DNA of 64,000 nucleotides from Shewanella insulae (lineage in GTDB: Bacteria > Pseudomonadota > Gammaproteobacteria > Enterobacterales > Shewanellaceae): positions 1-64,000 of the forward strand of contig NZ_WRPA01000019.1 in the NCBI RefSeq assembly GCF_009831655.1, written 5' to 3'. Every line of letters begins with the position of its first letter. Positions within the stretch are counted from its first letter, which is position 1. Position numbers and translations under genes: made by a program. The notes under the pieces are model-generated. The model had not been told where the DNA came from. It saw only the letters and a list, made by a program, of their open reading frames with translations, and did no database searches. Below, one piece after another: positions 58,501 to 64,000 of the stretch.

Positions 58501-60577
58501 CATCTGCCCAGGCAGCAAATACATTCACACCTGGAGCTGCTAGGTTAGGCGTCATCACATCGGGAACTTGAAGGTTTGGTCCACGAGATGAGAAGTCTGC
58601 CACATAATCGCTGGTACTTTCTTTGGTCACTACCTGTGAGGCGGCAATCGTGATCTCATGGTTGCTGCCTGAAGCTAGCCACTGGCTTAAGCCGAAATAG
58701 CCGTTCTCCCAGCCGCCATAGTAAGCGTGATAGTCGATGTTGATGCCTGGGATGGCATAAGGGTCGTTATGGGTTGGATCAGACCATCCTGGGTTCCACA
58801 AAATGAAGCCACCGGCGCCACCAGCCTGTACGTTTACAGCCTTAGTCACGCGCGCAATCTCACCACGTTTACAAACGACAATTGGAGCCTTGCTATAGGC
58901 ATTACCCATAGGGTCGAGGTCGAAGAAACCGGCCGGGAAGGGCTCGTTACACATTTCGTATTCCATGCCATAGGCTTTAGCTTCGACGACAGGGCCTGTA
59001 TAAGCGCCTGTAATGCCGGAACCGTTAATGTCGCCTAATGGCTGATCGCCGCCTGTGGCATTAGTCAGCATCTTTCCTTCAACGGCTATTTCACGGCCGT
59101 GTGTAGTTGCTGCCACAGAGGTGAGCCAAGGTGATAGGTGATCGATAGCACCTCGGGCTTGAGAGGCAAATTCTGGTGAGTATGAGTTACCTGCTGACGC
59201 AGATACTGAAATACCCGCTTCTCGCGCAGCTAGGAAGCCCAGCTCCATTGGGTCATCCCACGGGAACGAACCAAATGTCTTACCGATAGAGTAGTTTATT
59301 ACATCTACACCGTCGGCGATGGCATCATCTATCGCTGCAAGTAAGGCTGAACCCTTACAACCTCCAAAACTCTCACCATAGCTGCCGTCACCAGGGTAAC
59401 AGACTTGATACATGATGACGTTGGCGCGCGGTGCGACACCCGAAATGCGTGGGAATTTCAGGCCTGTCGGCACACCGTCCCCGACTTCACCCGGCAGCGG
59501 TACTACATGGTCTACGTCTAGCAGTACGTTACCAGCGGCAGTAGATGAGGTATGTGAGCCGTGACCGTTGTAGTCCTCACCGTTTTGTGGGCGCTTAGGC
59601 TCTTCAATCCGCCAAGCTGGGATATCTGGCTGGAAGGCTGGGTCTAGGTAGGTATCTGTGATCTCCTCGTAAGATCGCACCCCGATCAGCTTGTCATTAC
59701 ACATGCTGACAAATTCAGCCTTCTCACAGTCACCCAGATAGTGGCTGTAACGCGCAGGCATCTGGTGCACATAGCCATCACCGGCGATGGCAGCAAATGA
59801 AGGATGGTCTGTGTTGATCCCCGTATCCAACACACCGACCACTATGCCTTCACCCATATACTTGTCATCGGCCGTGGTGCCTGTCCAGATACCGTCGGCG
59901 CCTATGTGCTGTGGCCCGACATCTGTGTGTAGTTGATAGGTCTGTTCCAGCGTGACGTTACGTACACCTGGTAGCGCCGCAACGCGCGCCGCCTGGTCTT
60001 GGGTCATGCGCATCGCCATACCGTTGAAGGCGAGTTGGTAGCGCTTCTTAACATCCAGCTTACCACCAACCGAGCTGGCCATCTGGGCTAAGACTTCATC
60101 TTGCTTATTGGTGAGATAGTCGCTGTAGCGCTTGACCGCGCGGCTATCCATGTCCACCTTGTTGTGACTGCGGGCATTGAGCATCACGGGCACTGTGCTC
60201 ATGGTCGGAGAGGTCGCCGCCAGGCTAGGGAGGTCGCCGCGATAGAGTGAAACAGGCTTGTCGCTGAGCTCGACAATATAGGTCTGCTCACCTGTGATGC
60301 CCGCTTCATATTTAAAAGGCACCTTGTTGTCTTTGCTGGTTGCGATGGCGCGGTGTACGTTTTTGGTCGAGACCGCGCGTGTGTTTTGTTGATTGTCGGC
60401 CTGGGTACCATTACGGCGTTTACCGTTATACAGGTCTTCGTTGTATTGGATGATGGCATCGGTAATTTCGATGGCACGCATCTCATGGTTATTAGCATTG
60501 CTCGAAGCGGCTGCACCGCCGACGCCAGCGGCATAGATGGCCGCCATCGTCATGAGACTAACTTTCTTCAGTTTCAT
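55598..60577 (-). CDS. Large secreted subtilisin-like serine protease (S8) with GlyGly-CTERM
   Basis: A 1659-residue exported protease. Signal peptide (KKVSLMTMAAIYAAGVGGAA), an inhibitor-I9-type propeptide (TYIVELSDKPVSLYRGDLPS and LAFNGMAMRMTQDQAARVAA), and a catalytic domain with D251 in GVLDTGINTDHPS, H339 in NGHGSHTSS and S712 in ISGTSMAAPHVAGAM. A PA-type insert occurs between His and Ser. Long beta-rich C-terminal domains follow, and the end EQGGDSDSGGSLGFLALGLL, then GLIAGRRKLH, is a GlyGly-CTERM sorting signal, expected to be cut by a rhombosortase and lead to type II secretion. Likely digests external protein. Confidence 0.95.
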   Translation of the reverse strand: MKLKKVSLMTMAAIYAAGVGGAAASSNANNHEMRAIEITDAIIQYNEDLYNGKRRNGTQADNQQNTRAVSTKNVHRAIATSKDNKVPFKYEAGITGEQTYIVELSDKPVSLYRGDLPSLAATSPTMSTVPVMLNARSHNKVDMDSRAVKRYSDYLTNKQDEVLAQMASSVGGKLDVKKRYQLAFNGMAMRMTQDQAARVAALPGVRNVTLEQTYQLHTDVGPQHIGADGIWTGTTADDKYMGEGIVVGVLDTGINTDHPSFAAIAGDGYVHQMPARYSHYLGDCEKAEFVSMCNDKLIGVRSYEEITDTYLDPAFQPDIPAWRIEEPKRPQNGEDYNGHGSHTSSTAAGNVLLDVDHVVPLPGEVGDGVPTGLKFPRISGVAPRANVIMYQVCYPGDGSYGESFGGCKGSALLAAIDDAIADGVDVINYSIGKTFGSFPWDDPMELGFLAAREAGISVSASAGNSYSPEFASQARGAIDHLSPWLTSVAATTHGREIAVEGKMLTNATGGDQPLGDINGSGITGAYTGPVVEAKAYGMEYEMCNEPFPAGFFDLDPMGNAYSKAPIVVCKRGEIARVTKAVNVQAGGAGGFILWNPGWSDPTHNDPYAIPGINIDYHAYYGGWENGYFGLSQWLASGSNHEITIAASQVVTKESTSDYVADFSSRGPNLQVPDVMTPNLAAPGVNVFAAWADEMPFSAVAMPADYAAISGTSMAAPHVAGAMALLTQAHPDWTPAQIQSALMTTASIDGVTRSRDAYPYDVVKANVTDVGSGVINVSRANNATLLLDETASNYRAANPKNGGNIHTLNLPYFFNSECAGTCSWMRIVTATEDGTWTVDATPESIDGAPMLELEVSPRTFSLKAGETQAINLTAKVLEVEAYYADSSQIQLNGAVSITPADTSKPVQNLPVGVVYKSDNLPSQVSGVIHRDKGHTVTPMLTTAEIQQLNSRVYGLTKAENHDTALKIATVRDYAQGFTREEIEAGGAKVIFFDVPEGTKRVVWEVLKAPRVAYTALDLGMDVNGDEDIQWLDEAICYSNTDAGDFCAINDPMPGRYWAIAGNWKWAREDINQSADLFELRLAVVTADDEANMTVEGPATNDGMTPFQLKMNHNLSDAKEGDVYYGVVSIGSDSYNDSNLGDFGVKLQHKGSDIQIEASQTAAKAGDIINFNVDLAPNLLGGEREFTLNTKLSDGLVLLADSVKVGGIGTYADDTTVEGNLISIASTQPASSEMKRHYVYTTNETDANCKVPYGDDETFYDLPSAGFSHMGISGYSNRPLYIPLSENGLASVPLYANPDEYSYDVIGVSPFGYLQLDAMPMFWNQDRPFNDFFQDFPDTLIAPLWRGDIRMPEASFNWDTLKIQDAVYGVVTNKHYIFQWVGGEEWSNFLVGANNPDPDAQYNVETIVATDISFEEETPEIIFAYRTLKSANSNLGSIGLHGFWGERHMFGPINGWLNDGFAYRDVDSKVKEGLVVCADYRGPEQSAVSLTFSARVSASAVGKDNSVTVDTQYADSELVSVTHHVASATNISVAPIADMMMEENTTLEGITVTYNDVKGTANGIKVSGEHITATVDGDSFSITPDADWYGETLVTVTVHDMAYPSDAASTSFMLTVNSDGVEPTPPAPETPEQGGDSDSGGSLGFLALGLLGLIAGRRKLH

Positions 60578-61199
60578 GGGTTGTTCCCTTTTCTTTTTAT
60601 AGGTAACGCCGAGGCGTCGATGTAAAAGTAAGGCACTCGTACAACTATCGATTGTTAATGAGTTGGTGATAAAGACGCCAATGCGTAAAAGCTATAGGGC
60701 TATAGCTGCCATGCATTCATGGTTAAGCAATTGGTAATATTGTTAAGGGGTGAGGAAGTACACTGACTGAAGTTTTTGGCGATATTGGATTGTTTTGTTG
60801 GTGATAAATTTGGTTTTGCGTCCATTTATTGAAGAATAACGCTAAAAATGACGGCTTTGTTTGTAGATCAAATATGTGGTCGTTTTTAGCGCGCTTGTAG
60901 CATTTGGTCGCATTCTGATACAAATTGTTAAAACTTTGTTGCTTGGTGATTGGGCGATTTTCAGTCCGAGTGGCGTCGACTGAAATTTAACATAATTGAT
61001 TGATATTATTTATTTTAATGTCATCTGCTTACCTTGCTGCTTCGCTACCTCTTGCTCGCTTTGTGCGAGAAACATCGCCTAGTGTCGGGTGCCTGCTATG
61101 TCTTTATGAAGTGGTAAATGATAGAAATGTTATCTCGCATGACGCTGGGTCGTGCGTAGATATTTTACCTGATTATCTGGCAGACCTATGGGCTAACCG
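60578..61199. other. 622-bp AT-rich divergent region
   Basis: Contains the upstream regions of the S8 protease and the LysR gene. Small frames exist (60723-60923 minus; 61000-61209 plus) but without supporting signals. The only clear structure is the palindrome at 60690-60707. Confidence 0.5.
60690..60707. promoter_or_regulatory. 18-bp palindrome upstream of the S8 protease
   Basis: AGCTATAG-GG-CTATAGCT, perfect 8-bp arms with a 2-bp spacer, 113-130 bp before the protease start. Candidate operator for an unknown regulator, possibly the adjacent LysR protein, although LysR boxes usually have the T-N11-A pattern. Confidence 0.4.
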
Positions 61200-62120
61200 A
61201 TGGAACTAAGACACCTACGACACTTTATCGCGCTGGCGAGGCTAAAGAGTTTTAGCAAGGCTGCCAATGAGCTGCATCTGGCTCAACCCTCTCTATCGCG
61301 CAGCATCCAGAAGATGGAGGAGCGTCTAGGGGCCAGTCTGCTTGCCAGAGATGAGAAGCAGTTCGCCTTAACCGAATATGGTCAGATGGTGTTAGCCCAA
61401 GGCGAGCAGATCGTCAGTCAGCTCGAATATCTTGAGTCTGAGATCAAGAGTCGCCAGGGCATAGCGCAGAAGCGCCTGGTTATCGGCGCCAGCCCCATCC
61501 CACTGAACAGCATCATAGGCCCGGCACTGGGGGGCTTTATTCGTGATAATCCCCAGATGCTGATCGAGCTGAAAGTGGAGAGCTGGAGCCGCCTCTACAA
61601 GATGTTGCTCAAGGGGCAGCTGGATCTGTTTATTGCCGAGACCAATGCCACCTTGCTTGACCAACGCGATAATATCGAAACATGTCGTCTACCCCAGTCA
61701 AATGCCATTTTTTGTTGCCGCCGCGAGCATCCGCTGGCCCAGCTCGAACGTGTCTATCTGCCGAGTTTGAGAGATTATCCCCTCGGGGTGCCAAGGGCCT
61801 TTCCCGATCGTCTGAGAGAGCAGTTTGATGATCTGTTAGATGAAGATCGCCACGACTACGCTGGTTTATTGAAATATGATCAGTTTCAGCCGATCAAAGC
61901 GTCGCTGCAAGGATGTGACCTTGTGGTCTTGACGCCGGACATCTCGGTGCAGGCCGAACTCGCCTCGGGTGACTTGGTGGCGCTAGAGGTGGTGGGTATG
62001 CCAGATATTCGCGCCAACTTTAGTGTGGTCTCGATGAAGAATCGTCGTCTTAGCCAGGGTGCCGAGCAATTCGTGCAGGCCTTGTTTGCGGATCATTTGG
62101 ATAGGGCGAGCGGTTTTTAA
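61200..62120 (+). CDS. LysR-family transcriptional regulator
   Basis: A 306-residue LysR protein: helix-turn-helix in MELRHLRHFIALARLKSFSKAAN, followed by LHLAQPSLSRSIQKMEERLG and LLARDEKQFALTEYGQMVLA, and a two-lobed effector domain (KRLVIGASPIPLNSIIGPAL). Divergent from the large subtilase across 622 bp, so it might control that gene; no direct evidence. Start at ATG 61200. Confidence 0.93.
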   Translation: MELRHLRHFIALARLKSFSKAANELHLAQPSLSRSIQKMEERLGASLLARDEKQFALTEYGQMVLAQGEQIVSQLEYLESEIKSRQGIAQKRLVIGASPIPLNSIIGPALGGFIRDNPQMLIELKVESWSRLYKMLLKGQLDLFIAETNATLLDQRDNIETCRLPQSNAIFCCRREHPLAQLERVYLPSLRDYPLGVPRAFPDRLREQFDDLLDEDRHDYAGLLKYDQFQPIKASLQGCDLVVLTPDISVQAELASGDLVALEVVGMPDIRANFSVVSMKNRRLSQGAEQFVQALFADHLDRASGF

Positions 62121-62122
62121 TA

Positions 62123-62150
62123 GCCAACCCAGATTGGGTTGGCCTTGGTT
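62123..62150 (+). terminator. Putative terminator, LysR gene / DUF4097 gene
   Basis: GCCAACCC/GGGTTGGC with a 5-nt loop, starting 3 nt after the LysR stop. The T-run is weak (CTTGGTTG), so it is a modest terminator. Confidence 0.5.
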
Positions 62151-62157
62151 GTTAAGC

Positions 62158-63105
62158 CTAGTTTGACTTGAGATCAATATCGCCGCTGATGGTGTTGATC
62201 AGGATATCGGCGCTGCCTTTGCCCAGCTGGAATTTGAGCGAGCTGCCTGGGCCATATTTAGGTCTCTTCGGTTTATCTGGGCTCAGACGATTGTCGATGT
62301 CACCGCTGGGGCCGCCGTCAATGGCGAAGGTCGCATCCAGGTTCGCGGGTAGGCTGAAGTTGATGTCACCACTGACACTGTCCAGGCTGGCCTTGGTCGT
62401 CAGTGCACTAACCGCCAGGTTCAGGTTGCCGCTGACACTCTGTGCCTTGAGGCGATCCACCTTGTCCAGGGTGAGCTTGGCATCTCCCGATACCAGCTCG
62501 ATAGAGACCTGGTCGGCGCCGCTGTCGGCCTCGAGCTTACCGCTGACCAGGGTGTAGCTGACCTTACCCAGGCTTTGTTTGTCTTTGATCTTGCCCGATA
62601 CGGTTTCCAGCTTGAGCTTGCCTTCAAGCCCCTGACTGGTGATGTCGCCTGAGACGGTATTGATGCTCACCCGCTCGGTGAGCTCCTCAGCCTTGATATT
62701 GCCGCTGACAGTTTGCACATTGATATCACCCGAGAGCTTACTCACTCTGTAGTTGGCCGATACCCCTTCGCTGTTTAGTTTAAGCTGTCTTGGCACCTTG
62801 ACGGTGAGGCGTGAGCCCTGCTTGTTGCTGCCCGAGTAATGGCGGGGGAGTTTATCTTCGATGGAGATAGTGCCGGCGCTTTGTTCGACGGTGAGGCCTT
62901 CGCTCTGCTCATCCAGGGTGCCAGTGATGACTATGGCTTCCTGATCCCAGGATAGGATCTCGACTTCGCCGCGGCGTACCTCCAGGTTCAGACGCAGATC
63001 TCCTTCGACATCGATGCGTTTATCCACGCTCTGCGCCCCCAGCACAGATTGACTTAATAGTAGAAAGGGCAAAGCCAGGGCAGTGGTTTTTAGTTGTTTT
63101 TTCAT
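62158..63105 (-). CDS. Secreted DUF4097 beta-helix protein
   Basis: A 315-residue protein with a signal peptide (LKTTALALPFLLLSQSVLGA), followed by a repetitive beta-solenoid in which VSGDI/VSGNI/VSGKI recurs roughly every 15-20 residues (e.g. VQTVSGNIKA, INTVSGDITS, LETVSGKIKD, QSVSGNLNL). This is the DUF4097 (putative adhesin) family. It is the last gene of an ECF sigma/anti-sigma operon (ATGA overlap with the anti-sigma gene), so it is probably a surface or periplasmic output or sensor of that system. Binding activity is not established. Confidence 0.9.
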   Translation of the reverse strand: MKKQLKTTALALPFLLLSQSVLGAQSVDKRIDVEGDLRLNLEVRRGEVEILSWDQEAIVITGTLDEQSEGLTVEQSAGTISIEDKLPRHYSGSNKQGSRLTVKVPRQLKLNSEGVSANYRVSKLSGDINVQTVSGNIKAEELTERVSINTVSGDITSQGLEGKLKLETVSGKIKDKQSLGKVSYTLVSGKLEADSGADQVSIELVSGDAKLTLDKVDRLKAQSVSGNLNLAVSALTTKASLDSVSGDINFSLPANLDATFAIDGGPSGDIDNRLSPDKPKRPKYGPGSSLKFQLGKGSADILINTISGDIDLKSN

Positions 63106-63614
63106 ATCATCTCTCCTGTTGTATCTCGATCCACAGGGAGTTTTTGCCCCTGTTTGATTAATTCGATCTCACGTTGTTGGGTCCACAGCCAGAGCTGCCA
63201 AAGTTGTTTGTCTGTCGGGTTGAGTTTCAGGGCATCATAGATCTCCTTGGCGGCGGCCCTGAGCTGTTCTATCCCTTGCTCGACCGGCTGACTGTAAGGG
63301 CTGCTGCGCCAATCGACTCGCTTGGTCAGGCTAAGGGCGTCGACACTTGCCTGGTGCTGCGCCTGGATCGTGGCCAGGGTCTGGATGAGGGCGTCGTCTT
63401 CGGCATTGGGCGCCGTTGGCCAGAGGCTGAACTTGCCGACCACTAGTGCCAGCAGCAGGGTGCTGGCGATCGCCATGGGACGCCAGTAACTGTGTGAGTT
63501 ACTCGTGGGTGCATCGAGGCGAAGTTCGACCCCTTGCCAGAGATCCCGCTCTGGCGCCATCTCCTGCGGCGTCTCCTCGAGGAGACGCTTGAGCGTTTCT
63601 GCCTTGTCGACCAT
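63102..63614 (-). CDS. Probable anti-sigma factor (single-pass membrane protein)
   Basis: A 170-residue protein with a cytoplasmic N-terminal part (LKRLLEETPQEMAPERDLWQ), one membrane helix (MAIASTLLLALVVGKFSLW) and a periplasmic C-terminal helical part (LIQTLATIQAQHQASVDAL, QLWLWTQQREIELIK). No zinc-anti-sigma H-x3-C-x2-C motif is seen. The role is inferred from position: it overlaps the sigma gene stop by TAATG and the DUF4097 gene by ATGA. Confidence 0.75.
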   Translation of the reverse strand: MVDKAETLKRLLEETPQEMAPERDLWQGVELRLDAPTSNSHSYWRPMAIASTLLLALVVGKFSLWPTAPNAEDDALIQTLATIQAQHQASVDALSLTKRVDWRSSPYSQPVEQGIEQLRAAAKEIYDALKLNPTDKQLWQLWLWTQQREIELIKQGQKLPVDRDTTGEMI

Positions 63615-64000
63615 TAGATCATCTCCTGCAGTAGTTTCTTGGCCCTGTGGTACTGCGCCTTGCTCGTGCCTGTGGCGATATTGAGCCGCTTGGCGATCTC
63701 GTCATGCTGATATCCCTCAAGGGCGAAGAGGACGAAGACGATACGGGCGCGCTCCGGTAGACGTAACAGCAACCTGTCTACCCCCTGATAGTCGAAGTCG
63801 ATGGTGGCTGTATGAGTCTCTTCACTCGGCAGAAATCTGGCCCAGAAACTCTTATGCTTCTTGATACAGCTCAGAGCCTGATTCACCGTTAGGCTATGGA
63901 GCCAGGTGGTAAACTGGCTCTTGCCATCGAACAGGGGCAGCTTTTGCCATAGGCGTACAAAGGTCTCCTGAGTGGCCTCTTCTGCCAACTCGGCCTGACC
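63614..64000 (-). CDS. ECF RNA polymerase sigma factor (partial, cut by window end)
   Basis: The last 129 codons or so of an ECF sigma-70 factor, running off the right edge. Reading on from the edge gives GQAELAEEATQETFVRLWQK (region 2, core-binding/-10 recognition), and LPERARIVFVLFALEGYQHD with EIAKRLNIATGTSKAQYHRA (region 4, helix-turn-helix for -35). The N-terminus lies outside the window. Stop overlaps the anti-sigma start, as expected for a sigma/anti-sigma pair. Target promoter unknown. Confidence 0.93.
   Translation of the reverse strand, partial: GQAELAEEATQETFVRLWQKLPLFDGKSQFTTWLHSLTVNQALSCIKKHKSFWARFLPSEETHTATIDFDYQGVDRLLLRLPERARIVFVLFALEGYQHDEIAKRLNIATGTSKAQYHRAKKLLQEMI

Noticed and set aside
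60723..60923. 66-residue ORF on the minus strand in the 622-bp gap
   Set aside because: Low-complexity, AT-driven product with no Shine-Dalgarno sequence and no recognisable motif.
61000..61209. 69-residue ORF overlapping the LysR start
   Set aside because: It overlaps the well-supported LysR start, lacks a ribosome-binding site and has no family features.
1..64000. CRISPR array, prophage or integrative element
   Set aside because: No regularly spaced direct repeats, integrase, phage structural gene, tRNA attachment site or transposase was found anywhere in the window.

Overview
The window looks like chromosomal DNA of a marine Shewanella, possibly near S. loihica or S. amazonensis. This is an inference from gene content: a LutABC lactate-oxidation operon, a bacterial pepsin homologue (shewasin type), a small multihaem c-type cytochrome, a split-borosin locus of the SonM/SonA type known from S. 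oneidensis, a GlyGly-CTERM subtilase, and many GGDEF and TonB-dependent proteins. There is no rRNA, tRNA, CRISPR array, prophage or intact insertion sequence. Most of the window is ordinary core and accessory chromosome.

Layout. 1-8 kb: ppiC, a small secreted protein below a perfect CRP site, a LysR regulator, lutABC and, divergently, a soluble-type fadE. 8-11 kb: a CLCA_X/HExxH protein and a transporter fused to a solute-binding domain. 11-16.6 kb: the most interesting block, all on the minus strand: a pepsin-like protease overlapping a GNAT acetyltransferase, then a borosin alpha-N-methyltransferase, its separate precursor peptide, and a TPR-GGDEF protein starting 1 nt after the precursor stop. 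16.8-18.5 kb: a BlaI/M56-TonB pair with two BlaI-type operators. 19.9-22.5 kb: a promoter overlapped by MetJ boxes, a 160-bp MITE, a cobalamin riboswitch and btuB. 22.6-28 kb: SGNH hydrolase, HDOD protein, a TA-flanked MITE, and metR/metE with MetJ and MetR sites between them. 28-36.6 kb: Sel1 protein, a double-CDGSH/FMN glutamate-synthase-like protein, a two-subunit GMC dehydrogenase, dodecin, a second 160-bp MITE, queG and a solute-binding protein. 36.6-46.4 kb: a second TPR-GGDEF protein, rsuA, an M13 lipoprotein peptidase, a secreted RelA/SpoT-fold protein next to a SUKH protein, and a GST. 46.5-55 kb: a third MITE copy, a large TonB-dependent receptor, a PH-domain protein, a divergent NRAMP protein with a serine hydrolase, yehS and maeA. 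55-64 kb: a triheme cytochrome, a 1659-residue subtilase, a LysR regulator, and an ECF sigma/anti-sigma/DUF4097 operon cut by the window end.

How the parts connect. Methionine and B12 form one theme: the B12-independent synthase metE and the B12 receptor btuB both carry MetJ-box clusters, and btuB also has a B12 riboswitch. Envelope sensing and proteolysis form another (two GGDEF proteins, BlaI/M56, ECF module, S8, M13, shewasin). The 160-bp element occurs three times at exactly the same length. The strongest candidate for an under-described system is the borosin locus with its coupled GGDEF protein and neighbouring pepsin homologue. All assignments come from reading motifs without database searches.
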